The notes under the pieces: generated by a model | What the model was told of the DNA's origin: nothing | Databases searched by the model: none | The model's input: the letters and a program-made list of their open reading frames with translations, nothing else | Made by a program: the position numbers and the translations under genes | Part shown: in pieces, positions 1-12,062 of the stretch | Position numbering within the stretch: position 1 is the stretch's first letter | Layout of the letters: the number at the start of each line of letters is the position of its first letter | From: Purpureocillium takamizusanense | Lineage: Eukaryota; Ascomycota; Sordariomycetes; Hypocreales; Ophiocordycipitaceae | Direction of reading: 5' to 3' | DNA length: 64,000 bases | Assembly: GCF_022605165.1 (NCBI RefSeq) | Contig: NC_063070.1 | Coordinates: 1,798,001-1,862,000 of the forward strand

Positions 1-1671
1 GCAGATGGAACCCGCACACCGTGTATAATAAATGAGCTCATACCATGATGCGCTTGGCGTTTCACTCCGTTGCATGTACGTACGGCCCATGGCCGGCCCG
101 CATCGCATGGGGTCAGAGTGCGCTCATCAACGCAACGACCCATCGAATGAACTTTTACGAACGGATTAACCCAGTGCATTCGCCTTATGTTGGACTGCGT
201 ATCTCTCTCATGATATTATCTTGCCGTAAAGTTTCGCCGTACTGCATGAGCTTGGAGGCCTCAGCCTGCTGGCCGGGACGTGCGCCGACCCGCAACAACT
301 CCATTGTACAATTCCGCTGCTTCAACCTCGTCCAGATAATCTGGCCTCGACTGGCGCGCCTTTAATAGCACAAGCATCAGCTGCAATACAATAGCGCCAA
401 AGCCACGTATAAACCATTGATTACAAGTGCCATTTGGCTCTGGCAGCCAACCTGTCACGATCTCACCCCGTCTCTCAGCCTCGCTGCACGGCGAAATACA
501 TCGTGACCTGCACACCACAACGCCAATCGGACCCAATGTGCCCAAGTTGTATGCACTCTTGCAAGGCTGGCGGTGGATGTGACTCATTGTCACAGTCTCC
601 AGCTTTGTGCGTGCCTGTTCACGTTACTCAGCATTAAGCATGCTCCATCTCTACAGCACACTCGCACTCTACTTCTCACTTATTTTACTTTGCTTCACAT
701 AAACAACACCCACGCTCGTGTAATGCAGACGTCAATGCCAAAGACTCACCACGCCGATCAAGATGGCAGGGCAGGGCACACGCTCTCAGTGCTCACATCT
801 CTACCGCGTTCAACCAGAGCCCGTGGATTTTGAGACTGCACCCCTGGATGCACTGCACCACATGCCGGATACACATGAAGCTTTACACAGCACGGCCGCA
901 GCGATTGTGCAGCATAGCATCACATTTCATGAGAGGTCACGCCGTCTCTTCAACACAGCGCACGTTTCGTGCCGACGTTCCTCGTCATCCAAGTAGACCT
1001 ATATTTGGTTCAATCGAGGTGGTGGTACAGAAACCGCGAACCGGGCTTCATCTGGTCCACCACCTCTCGAAGCCGGGCGACGCCCACAATGACGCGGCTT
1101 TCCTACGGTCACCCCAATGCGCCCAGCGCCGTTTGACCGAGCCCCAGCAAAGCTCCTTTTCTACAATCTGCCACGCAACAATCGCCCATCTGCCCCGCGT
1201 CCCTGCCGTGACCTCGTATTGCCCTGATCAACTCCTGGTCCGTCATGGACTTGGCAATCTACAAAGCTGCACACTGGTTGATGCATCTGGCAGTCACACG
1301 GCGACTGCCGCCTTGGCAGAGAGAAATGGTGGTTGGTCCACCTTTGCGTTTAGAGGTGCTCCTTCAAACAGAAATACGTAGCCCCTTGATGTTATGCCCA
1401 TGACGGGCTCACGGCGCAAAGTATGACCTGGCGAGGCCTCGGCAAATTCATCTAATTCATCATTCTCGGCTCTATATGCCGGGGAAGTGCTGCACGGTGC
1501 CCGGTTGCAACAAGCATGCCGAAATCAGCGCATTCGTCCATGGATTCTCCCATGCCAGTACCCGTTCGCCAGACCCATGTGGAAACCAAATGGCAACATG
1601 CCGCTAATGCACCGACTCCCAGTCATGTATCGACTAAGAAACGCCAAAAAGAATTCCCACTCTCGTGCACC
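1..1671. other. Intergenic, no recognisable gene
   Basis: Left edge of the window up to the stop codon of the WOPR gene. Only short open frames with no recognisable domain are present; the longest, about 183 codons at 830-1381 on the plus strand, is of ordinary composition and resembles no family I know. The right end should hold the 3' untranslated region of the minus-strand WOPR gene. A gene whose exons lie mostly left of the window cannot be excluded. Confidence 0.5.
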
Positions 1672-3003
1672 TCAGATGCAAAACTTGCGGTCCAGCATTC
1701 TCAATGCCCGCGCGTCCTCGCTTACGCCAGCCTTTTCCGCAACCAAGCTCTTCAGTCGGGGGCTGCTGCTAGCGCTACCACTGCTGGGGGGCTTGACGGT
1801 GCCGGCCTCGCTGCTTGGCGGTGTTGGGTGTAGTAAAGCCGACAAGCTCGACCTATGGCCGTTGACTGCGCCATCCTGACTTGCCCGCGGCGGGCTCACG
1901 CTCAGGTTTCGTGTCGGAGGTGTAGCCATACCAGCATGCGAGGCAGCGGGGGCACCATTAGTGACAGCGTTGAGCGCGGGAAGCGGCCCATATCCCCTCG
2001 CAGGAGCATTGTTGAGGTGCTGGTCACTGACGGCTGCTTGTGCCGCTGCCTGCAAGTCCTTCTGCCGCGGTGAGTCGTACAGTATGGGTGGTGACGGCCC
2101 ATGGGAAGAATGGTGACCTTGATACGGCGGAAGAGCAGGCTTCGAATTCTGCAACGGAGGCAGCGAGCGGTCACACGGAGCAGCGTGCGTGTAATGGCCA
2201 TTGGAGTAGGGAGGCGGCGGCGGCGGAGGCTGATGCGATGCGTGAGGTGGCGGCAGAGGGTGGACATGTGGTGGATACGGTGCAGGCGCGTAATGTCCGT
2301 AAGGAGGCGTCGCGGCGGGCGACGGCGGCCATCCATAGCCTGGCTGGACGTAGTGCGGTGCGTAAGGCTGTTGGTGATGCGGGTGAGGGGCATGGTGGTG
2401 TGGCGCGATCATATACGGCTGCTGCATCGGAGCCCTCGTAAGGGCAGGTGTTTGGTTCGTCTCTCCCATGCTAGACTCAGGGTACATGCCCTTTGGAGGT
2501 ACGATACCGCGAAGAGACGGGTCGGAACTAGGTTGGGGCGGGTCAGGCTGGCCGGGTTGCGGTCGAGAATAGTAGGAGATGAGGTGAAGGTGCTGGCCCG
2601 TCGACGTGGTGATGCTGAAAGACTGCTTCATGAGACCGTCGGCCTTGTAGCGGTACCCCTCAGGTTCGCCATCGTCGTGGTCCTCGTCGCTACCGCGGCC
2701 AGAGTCTGGGGTCTTGCCCGCGCCTCGTCTGCCGCTGCCAAATCCGCCTCCGCGTTTGCCCTCCATCTCTCTGTATGTCAGGAAGCTGCCCGACACGCGG
2801 CTGGCGCTCCACGATTTCCCGTCCGTCCACCGCCGCATCCCAGCCTCCCGCTCGTCCCACACAAAGACGGAGCCCGAGCGGATTGACTGTCTTTCCTTCT
2901 CCGATAGACGTCGTTGGACTCGGGGCAACAGACCAAGACGACACGCCTCAAAGAGCTTGATGGCGTCGCCCGGCGTCCGCACGTAACCGTGGTACGTCTC
3001 CAT
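1672..3003 (-). CDS. Gti1/Pac2 family (WOPR domain) transcription factor
   Basis: A 443-residue protein in one exon. The first ~85 residues form the WOPRa half: FEACRLGLLPRVQRR, then SGSVFVWDEREAGMRRWTDG and SWSASRVSGSFLTYREME. The WOPRb half follows a variable Gly/Arg/Asp linker at about residues 110-150 (YRYKADGLMKQSFSI, then HLHLISYYSR). The remaining ~290 residues are disordered and rich in Pro, His, Tyr and Ser, as is usual downstream of WOPR domains. The family comprises fungal DNA-binding regulators of morphological switching and virulence (Wor1, Ryp1, Sge1, Pac2, Gti1). The N-terminus beginning at METYHGYVRTPGDAI, and the absence of the WTGYVHDT start of Sge1/Ryp1, point to the Pac2-type paralogue; this is from memory of the family. 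The ATG has A at -3. About 9 kb without a recognised gene lies upstream. Confidence 0.9.
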   Translation of the reverse strand: METYHGYVRTPGDAIKLFEACRLGLLPRVQRRLSEKERQSIRSGSVFVWDEREAGMRRWTDGKSWSASRVSGSFLTYREMEGKRGGGFGSGRRGAGKTPDSGRGSDEDHDDGEPEGYRYKADGLMKQSFSITTSTGQHLHLISYYSRPQPGQPDPPQPSSDPSLRGIVPPKGMYPESSMGETNQTPALTRAPMQQPYMIAPHHHAPHPHHQQPYAPHYVQPGYGWPPSPAATPPYGHYAPAPYPPHVHPLPPPHASHQPPPPPPPYSNGHYTHAAPCDRSLPPLQNSKPALPPYQGHHSSHGPSPPILYDSPRQKDLQAAAQAAVSDQHLNNAPARGYGPLPALNAVTNGAPAASHAGMATPPTRNLSVSPPRASQDGAVNGHRSSLSALLHPTPPSSEAGTVKPPSSGSASSSPRLKSLVAEKAGVSEDARALRMLDRKFCI

Positions 3004-6000
3004 TTTGTCGGCGCTGATTAGATCCGTGATGAACGTTGGCGCCTGCTTTCGCAGGACAGCTTCAGCCTTGTCCGGCGTGAGTGAAGTCGAGCCGGGTCAT
3101 TCAAGTCTGGGCTCGATGATAACTCGAGCTCAGATCAAATCACGGGAGTGAGGCCGCTTCCTCTTCCCGGTTGAGGCAGCCGAAAACTTCGTAAGAGTGC
3201 TGGTAGGCGAGTTAGTCTCAAAAATTCGTCATGATCCGACTTGGTATGACAAGGGATTGTGGTGAAGCCCATGACAAACGGGTGCGTCGTGCGCCTACAC
3301 GAGCAAAGCTCAACCCGTGATGTGGAATGGCAAGCTAAGCAACGACACGGCATGCTCGCAAAGTAAAGTGGACAACGTTCCATCGCACATATCCAGGCGC
3401 TGCCGCTTGGCTATATCGCAAGGCCACAGGATAGGCGCGTCAGTCGCCTTTTGGGAACCGACGACGTATGCACTTGTGAGTGCCTCTCAAGCGATGACAC
3501 TTAGCTAGCAGTGAGAGCGAGGTGACAACGAGACGAGGCCACCTAGATTCGCACTCGCGACAAGGTGGGCTCTCGCTCGCCTTCGCATCCAGTGCACTCA
3601 AATGACAATAGAGCGAGCGGGAGGCGGCAAGGCGGCATCGCCACGGTCAATGCCTATGCAGTGCCACGAGACTCATGGACACACGGATTTTGTGTGTCGT
3701 TGCATGATATAAATAATTGGGAGATATAGAGCAGTAAAAAAAAACCCGGATCACGCAAGGTAACGTACCCAAAGGGACAATTGAACTGGTAAAGTCGAGA
3801 GACTCGCTCGCTCGCGACACAGTGGCTGTTGAGGCGTTTCGCGAGAGCGTTGAGAACCGTTGCGGTGTTGCGTCTGCAGAGTCGCCGGGGCTACTCTTCA
3901 CTGCTGCTTCCGAGTGCTAGAGGGAGTGAGGTCGTACGTGTCGTCGGCTGTTGACAGATAAAGTTGCCGAGAACGAGATCGGGAGAGGAGTTTTCGAGAA
4001 GAAGAAAGGGAGATCGTCGAAGTTGGGGATGGCCGAGAGCGTGACGAGCCAAGGGCACGGATGTGCAATGAGTGAATGGATAAGTCGGCGCCGCGAAGCC
4101 GAGAAGGGGGGTGCCATGGACCGGGGGGGAGGGGTGTGTGGCGGCTGGGGTGGGAGTTTGGCGCAGCGGGAGGAGGCTGTTGGTCAGGACAAGCTTTTGT
4201 CGTTTGCGGCCCACACCCAGGCAGGCAAACCCAAGGACAGACGAGGCCCAGCGCTTTGATGGCCGCGGTGCTCACTGCTTGACCGGCACGCCGAGGGGTT
4301 CCTTGTGCGCTGGGCGGTTGTCGCGCGGCAGCGGGACGATGATGGGGGACGGAGGCTGGTAGGTACAAGGGCGGCCGACTTGCCTCGGGCCCTTACTTAG
4401 GTTAGTAGTAGGTTTGTTTGCTGCACCGGGTCGTCCAGCGCTGCACAGAGCACAGTACGGAGTACTGAAGGATGCTCTGTCTCAAACCAGGGCAGGTCTC
4501 TGCAGTTGGCCAGAGGCACCGTTCCGGGGCGAAGAGAAGCGAGCTCCGAGTCAGTAAGAAAGAAAAAAAATAGGCAAGCAGGTTCGCCCAAGATTCAGAC
4601 TCAGATTTAGAGTCACGGTCCAAAGGGCAGGAACGGCGCGAGAACCAGCCAAGCCGGAGTGGGGAGCGGGCAGAGCCAAAGGCAGGGGCAGAGGTACTTT
4701 GTAGAGAGGCAAAGGCAAGAGCGGAAAGGAGAGACACTGCTCTGTGTTGTGTCATAGGGCCCCATGGGCGCCAAACTTGTCGACGAGAGGGAAGGTGCGA
4801 TGGGCCTCTGGCGTGTCAGCGGCCGATCGGGAATAAGGATGCGCGCTGGTCAAGCTTCAGGCGTGCCGGCTGCCCGAGCCAAGACTCCAGAATAGGCAGG
4901 ATCCTGGGTCCTGGGCTGCCCACCCGTCGTCCTCTGCCCTGCCAGGGGATCTGACCTCCTGCTTGCCCAGGCTGCCGGGCTCGCTCCAGCTGCTGCTGTC
5001 TGTCGCCGCATCGAGAGGCCGCGTGCGCTGTGATGCTTGAGGTGCAGCTTCCTACACCGCAGCTCCTACACCACAGTGCCTAGGCAACTTGTTCCTCCCG
5101 GTCGTCAGGATATTGGCGCATCTGCACGCACCTTCGTTGTCACCACCACGCGCCGGCTGGTCAGCTCAACGACGGAGAGTCCAGTCCAGCCAGCCCGCCG
5201 ACGCAACGTCGTCCACGACGGCAAATCGGTGTGGGTGCCAGAGTCCTGACCCGTCCGGGTTGCAAGCATCCACAATTCCACATCGTGGGTGCGCCGCGGC
5301 CACCACCCCGACCGACGTAATGCCACACGGGTGGCTCGCGGCTGAATGGGCAGCGTTGCGCAAGGTGGCATAATAAGGTCATAAGAATCTCCCCTAAGCT
5401 TATTTTCACGGCTACCTGTTGAAGAGGCTTGGCCTGCCGCCTCAGACAGGCGTCCATGGATAGCTCGGCAAGTCTAGCCACTGGCCTAAGCTCCAAAGGG
5501 ACGTTGCCGACCTTGCATGGAGCAGCCAGTCGGTGTCCGTGTCTTGGATCGAGGCCGGCGAGGACCGTACAGTACCTATCCATCATCGTCGCATCTAGAG
5601 TCTGTCTGTCTGCTGCCGCTCACTCACCAGGATCGTGCCGCAGCTTGCCGACACAGCTTTGCCCGTGCAGACCAGCCGGACAGAACGACGGAGACGACGT
5701 GGGCGGCGAGGGCAAACGCAAAGACACCAAAACAACCCAGACGGCGGAAAGTGCTGTCTCGTGTGAGGCGGCCTGGGACACGCCTCTGGATAAATCGGCA
5801 CCGCCTGCATCCACCCCCACAGTGCCACACGCACGCCCAAGACCCAGCACCAAGAGTCTCGCTATCCTCTTCCACTGCAGGGTCTTTTGGTTCTGTGGCA
5901 GAAGTAACCCGCACACTGCTGGGACAAAGGGGTGCTGCCGAGTCGGCCATGGCCCAGAGCACGGCACGCTAACGACGCCTTGTCGCAACACCAATTGCCG

Positions 6001-8515
6001 TGGCTGCCGAGTGAGTCTCTGGGGACTCTCGTGGAGAGGCCACACTTTGGCCAACCTGGCCAATTCGTGCCCCGTCGTCCAACTTGAGTGCGGTGTCCAG
6101 TTTTATTCGGCACCGGGAACGAGGAGGAACCCGAGAAATCTGCCTTTCCCATTATTGCAACAGCAGCATGTCGGCCACGGTGGCTACCCGACCCGGCCAT
6201 CTACTATTACTACAGCGCAATTCTACAGTGCAATGCCCGTGCGTGTGGGCGCTGCCAAGGCCGTTCAGACAGGATCACCGAGATCTGCGAGTGCTCATCC
6301 TCGTGTTCACACGAGCCTAACCTTGAATCACCAGTAGTCGAACAACAGTCACGCAAACACCGTTTCGTGCAACCGTCTCAGGCGCTGCCTCACCCAGACT
6401 CTGTCCGGCTGCATGCAGATGCAGGTCGCGTCAATCTATGTATCCTTCCACGCCATCTGGAGCTGCCATGCGCATGTCCCTTGGTCGGTGGCGCACTCCC
6501 GACTTTGCCAATCTGCCGCGTGTCAAGAGCACACAATCGCCCACCAGCGACTAACCCCTAGCAGGAGACTTTGGTTTCTGCTTGCTGTACTCCGTCGAGC
6601 TCGAAACGTCTTGCACAATCAATGTCGGCCTCAACACCCAATGACGGAGCATACGCAAGTCAATTTACTGGGTCCCATGCAGACATATTCCCTTCACAAG
6701 TCGGAATCACATGGTGGTCTAGGGGCGCTTTCGGGATTCTCAAGCAGCTTCCCAGTGCAGCGATAGAGGGACGTCGGGGCTTGCGGGCCTTCTCCTGTAG
6801 CGAAGGGAGCGACATGCCGATGGGCATCCCGCGAGAGCTGGAGCGTCGTCGGCGACGGTCTCTGACGTTCTCCACGATGGCAGGTATCATTATCAGAGCA
6901 GAGGTGACAAGCCGAGGTGGCATTGATCCACGGACAGGTAGAACGGGAACGAATGGAGGCTGCGGTCCCGTCCTGTGTCGCCAGCCCGAGTCTTCGCATC
7001 TCCGCTGGCCCCAGAAGAGGCGCCCCGTGCATGCGCTGATGACGTCTGGCTACCTCGCCGAGCCGGCTCCGGCGGCTTCTGTTTTTTGGCAAGAGTTGCA
7101 GTCGGACACGCCCCTCGAGCGATCCGCCAATTTGCAAGCGCCAAATGACACGAGCTGATGCTTAGCTACCTACCTAGGTACAGTATCTATCTACGTATGT
7201 ATCTGCATTGGGCTTTCGGGGAAATGCCCTCTATGTCCACTGCTGCGCACCTGGGCTCCGCGCCTGCTGGTGCGCTCGCTGCGCGGAGAACCGGCGAGGC
7301 GGCGACACCGCGTGGCGCCTGTTGTGGGAGGCAGTGGCCGTTGGCTGTCTTGCCGGATAATCGGCTCTCTTCGCTGACGGGCAGCTCCCAGCGTTTCAGT
7401 AACGCCGCAGGCATGCACGGATCAGCACAGACCACGCGTTGGGATTAATCGCCTGCCGCTCCGCCGCCAGCAAGTAATCGCCTGGAGTGACGAAGGAGTC
7501 GGCTGGGCTTCCCAGCGGGTTGCAACTCTGCAAGTTCCAGCAATGTCCAGTGTTTGGAGATGCCGATGCCAATGTTGCCAAGCCGCCGATCCAGGTGTCC
7601 CCGGCAGGACGAAATGCTTGGCTTCTTCTTCCCCAGCTTGTTCTCGGCACGTCGACTCTCGACGACGCACAGCGCGTCCCGTACGACGCCGCCGAGCCGC
7701 TGGAAAGGTCGAGCAGAGGCCGCAGCAACCTGCGGTGCAGTGCAGTTGCATTTCATTTCATCACGACCGACGATCGACGCAGCTCGCGAAGGCGGTCTTG
7801 ACGCCAGCGGAGGGGGTGAACCGAGCAAAGTCTGCGCTACGGCTAACTCGGCTGGCCAAGCACCTATCATGGTCCACTGCGACTTGGGCTTTTAAGCATG
7901 AATTTAAGCGTTGCAAGCCACTAGGCTTGGCACGGAAGCTCATTCCGCCTGATGCTGCGAGACGGAGGGGTGTGAGCGCAGTAACGGCCGCCTGCGCAGC
8001 CTGCTGGGACGGCCGCGGTGGGCGCTGGGTGCGAGCCGCGAGGTCTTGCGGGCATGAAATGACTCCACGACGGTACAACGAGGCCCTGCGCCGTCGGCCG
8101 CCTCGCTGGGCGCCCCTTGGCCGTGCCTCGAGGCCAAAAAATAAGGTGGACGAGGGAGGCATTCATGGCAGTCTTGGCGCTGTCGAGATGCCGTCCCAGC
8201 CGACTTGGCCCACAGGGGGCCCCTGGCGGTGGGTCGCTTGCACGAAGGGCGCAAGTCTCGTGGTCATCACAACCTTGGTGCGTTGGATGGGTGGGTTTAT
8301 TCCCGGGGCGGCCATTGTCTGATCTGACGCTGACAGCTGTGGCCCGTCGTCAGCGCCTCGCTCGCTGTGGCTGCCCCGCGGCTGGGAGTGAGAGGGCCAT
8401 TCATTGAGCCAACATAAGCGTGCCGCCTCCACTGGTGCTGACGACAACCACCTGTGGCTTGGGGTCCGCACGGAGCCCTGCACCTGCGCCTCCCGCCACA
8501 GAGGAAAGGTCAACA

Positions 8516-8520
<5 letters not shown>

Positions 8521-8550
<30 letters not shown>
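8521..8550. repeat. (GA)15 microsatellite
   Basis: Fifteen uninterrupted GA units. The sequence around it (8500-8690) is also purine-rich. Intergenic; no coding role is seen. Confidence 0.97.
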
Positions 8551-8554
<4 letters not shown>

Positions 8555-11201
8555 GGAAGGGTGAGGAATTGTGGTTCGCTAGCAGGATGGAGAAGAAGCT
8601 CTCATCATGAGGGACAGTACGTCGTGCTTCGTACCGTACGTCTCCTACAGGTCGCGAGAGCGAGAGTGAGTGAGAGGGAGAGACGGGCTCGCACCATGCT
8701 CCTAACACGCAACTGAGGACTTGCCGTGCGATCCGCCCTGGGCCCGCGCATTCCCGTGTGTGCACTGACAAGCCTATCAAGGCCCGTCGGGGGCACAGGC
8801 CAGATCACCACCAAGAGTGGTAGAGTCCGTCACAATCAGCATGCCGATCTGGCCGAGCCTTTTTCTTGCGCGCCCACGCGTGGGACTGCAGACAACAGCG
8901 CCGACCGACAGTGACGAATGGCCTCTGCCAAGTGCTCCCGAGGCGAACGGAATCAACGTCGTTGGCGAACGCGTAACTTACCAGCACCCCACGCCAGACC
9001 CTTGCAAGCCCTGCAACACAGCGTCGTGAGCAGCCGCCGCCACGGCCGAGTCCAGAACGCCGGGGAGCCCCCGAGGACGTCATTGGCGCACCCAATATGC
9101 TTATTGCGACCCTTAAACTCGACAGGCGGCGTGTGGCGGAGAAGCTTCAATCGCGGACCAACAGTGGGCGTCGAGGGGGGGTGTGCTTGACTTGGCTCCT
9201 TTCCCCTGCAGGGAGACGAGAGAGCCTAGCCCTCTCAGATGCGCCGTCTGGTGACGACGACTGCACATAAGTGCGGTTGATGAGTGGCTGCCGCCGATCC
9301 TGTTCGTCTCATGAAGCAACGGAGGGGGAGGGGGTTTTTTTTTTCGGCAGCAACAGGCACAGTCTGCGGAAATGATACTAATAAATGTACACACTTTGTA
9401 CCTGCAACAACAACAATGACAACAAGTGACCGGCACGGTTCGTCGGGTTTGCTCGCAACTGCCCGGTCGCGCCGTCTGTCCAAGCAGCGTCGTGGCTTTT
9501 ACGCAGCACAGAGCAGGGAGAGGGGAGCGTGGCGCGGGCACCGTCTCGGGCGCCCGGGGGGGGCTCTCCCGTCAGAGTTGCAGGAGGCGAGACAAGCCGG
9601 CGGCGGGTGCCGTCCCCTCTCATCAGGGAGCAGTCGTCGAGATGGCACAGTACGAAGTAAGTTTTAGAGGTACGTAGGTTGTGCGCCCGAGCAGCAGCCG
9701 GTCCGTCATCCAGCCAGCCGGCCAGCCAGCGTGGCCCGTGACGTCTCTCGAACAAGCTTTCTGCGACAGAAACAAGTTGGAAGCCTCCCGAGCGCCACAC
9801 CGCCGGTCGACCCATTTTCCAACGTGAAGCGTTTGTACATGCATACGTACGTTACCACGTACGTATCCGCAGGGGCTCACGCGAGACAGGACAGCGGCTG
9901 TCGCAGACAGACAGACGGACAGGTAGACAGACAGTCGGCAGTTGGCCGAGCCCTTTGCCCTCCCACCTGTGCATACCTCGGTAGATGGGGGGGTTGGCAT
10001 TGTGCCGGGTGATGCTACAGTCCTGTACAGAACGTACTCGTATGGCGACTGTCGAGGAGCAGCGCACCGGCGGCGTGTCACCACCAACTCGCCCATCGAA
10101 ATCACTCGGGCGCATGGTGCCCTTCCTTCGTGCTGGCACCCTGCAGGGCAACGCTGGCGCGCGAAACGGGCACTGGCCCACGAAAGTGTCGCTCGATAGG
10201 CTTCATCACCACGCGCCTGCCCAGCGAGAAGGGAAAGGAAAAAAAGGACCTCTGGGCGGGCGAGGCGTACGTACAAATGCGGCCGACAAAAAGGCTCGGA
10301 ACATTACCGAGCGAGCGAATACCAAGAACTATCTTTTTCTTGTAATCCAGCCCGCCGTCCGGGCTACAAAAGCTGCGACGACAGAGTACTTGGCGTCGAG
10401 CATGGCGCCTTGGCTCTTTCTTGTCGCCGTCCCTTAGCGGCGCGGCGGCGGCGGCGGCGGCGGCATCGCGAGGCAGCGTCGAGCGGTAGCGACGTTATCA
10501 GGGCGGCGGCGGAAGGGGGATGCTTGTCCTCCCAGTGCAACGTCATGTGCCTGCTTGGTACCAAAGTAGGGAGTTGAGCAGTGAGCGCCAGAAGCGAAAG
10601 ACCGGTGGTCATATCTCGCGCACAGTGCCTACGTACCGGGCTTTGCTGGTCAAGGTTTGTTTTTTGTTTTTTTTTGCGCGCGCGCGCAACCTGACACTCG
10701 GATGACGGACGGGTGGCACCGCGGATGTCGCGACGGCATCGGCATCAGTATGAGGCATCATCATAATCATCAGTCAGCACGGCGGCCGACGGCATCGCAG
10801 TAGGGCTGTGTCGTGGGACGTGCCGCAGAAATGGCTGACTGGCAGGCCGCCCCTCCCTTTTTCTCCCGAGGTAACGGGCAATTCGATCTTGTTTGCCAAA
10901 GAGAGAAATATTCCTCGACCCAGCCTCGCTCGCCCGCAGGCGCATTGCATGTCGAGGAGCACCGCAGGCGTGAGTCGCATCTACCGGCACCGATCCACCC
11001 GCATCGTGAAAGCAAATGGCCGGTAAACCGGCACGGGGGGAGGGGGGAGGGGAGTCGCCGGTGCGTCTGGGGACTGTCCGGCTGTGTGTGCCCACGGTAC
11101 GTGCGAGCGAGCGAGCGGGCGTGCGCGGGCACCGGCCGCGTCGTGCCCCCCCGTTGCCGTCGGGGGTCACGATGCTCGCTACCTGGAACAAGACTCCTCC
11201 T

Positions 11202-11204
<3 letters not shown>

Positions 11205-11249
<45 letters not shown>
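11205..11249. repeat. (GT)n microsatellite
   Basis: An uninterrupted GT run of 45 bases in intergenic DNA. Alternating purine/pyrimidine of this length can adopt Z-DNA; no coding role is seen. Confidence 0.97.
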
Positions 11250-11251
<2 letters not shown>

Positions 11252-12005
11252 TGGACGATGCGTTGCCGTGCCGTCCTGTACTGCACTAGTATCTTGTACG
11301 GCACGCCAACAAATCTGCTACTTACCTAGTAACTTAGTCGCTACAGAGCAGCTCGACGTTCCGGGGAAAGCTTGGGTCGGTCATTTGCCGCTCGTCACGT
11401 CACCTTCCAGCATCGGAAGAGGCAGGACGGCTCCTCGGCACGGACGTGAGCGAGCCGATCACGACGATTTTCGTCACTCGTGTCGAAGATCTTGGCGCTC
11501 GGCCACGCAAAAGTGTGGGAAGGGGGGGCGACATCGCATGCGGGCACGGTTTCATATTATTTTTCCGCACTTTTCTGACGCTGATACGGCGACGGCCGCG
11601 GCGGACGACGACGACGACGACGATGACGATGGTGGCCCCCGCCCGTTCCCCCTTCCTCCCTCCCTTGTCTTGCGTCTCGGAAAACACAAGAAGAAGAAAA
11701 AAAGAGGTCCAGCTACCAAGGGGATACACGCACGACAAACGCACCGGCCGACCCTGGGAGGCACCGCCGCCAAGACGTGCGCTGTTTAAGCTTAACCGCA
11801 CTCAGGGGTCTGCCCTGCGCTGCCCCTTGCCCTTGGCTCGACTGATTGCTATGCGCATAACCCTCGCGGGGCCCTGGGCTGCCCACGTTTGGTCTTGGTT
11901 TTTGATGCGAGAAGGGGGAGAGGGGGGGGGGATGCATGAGGGCAGCGGGAGAGGTCGCCGCCGCCGCCGCCGGGGCGCGTGTGTGTTTGACGCGGGCCCG
12001 TCCGC

Positions 12006-12062
12006 TCCTCTCCTGTCCTGTCCTCTCCTCTCCCGTCCTGTCCCGTCCTGTCCCGTCCTCTC
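12006..12062. repeat. TCCTG/TCCCG pyrimidine minisatellite at a gene 3' end
   Basis: Degenerate pentamers of the form TCCTS/TCCYG run up to the stop codon of the minus-strand ADP-ribosylglycohydrolase gene. On the transcribed strand this is a purine-rich tract immediately after the stop codon, so it probably lies in the 3' untranslated region. Confidence 0.85.

Larger units (their letters stand above)
3004..12060. other. 9-kb region without a recognised gene, upstream of the WOPR gene
   Basis: Between the WOPR start codon and the 3' end of the ADP-ribosylglycohydrolase gene. Many short frames occur on both strands, the longest about 300 codons (5429-6337, plus), but none shows a known domain, conserved-looking segment or consistent intron structure. 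The region holds a (GA)15 tract at 8521-8550, a GGC run at 10439-10464, a (GT)n tract at 11205-11249, an ACG-rich stretch at 11603-11630, one TACCTAGGTA (7171) and one TACGAAGTA (9651). It may contain a long promoter or leader for the WOPR gene, or lineage-specific genes or non-coding transcripts that cannot be recognised by reading. Confidence 0.5.

Noticed and set aside
5429..6337. 302-codon plus-strand frame in the 9-kb region
   Set aside because: Overlapping frames of similar length exist on the other strand, composition is generic for GC-rich DNA, and no domain or splice structure is visible. A lineage-specific gene cannot be fully excluded.
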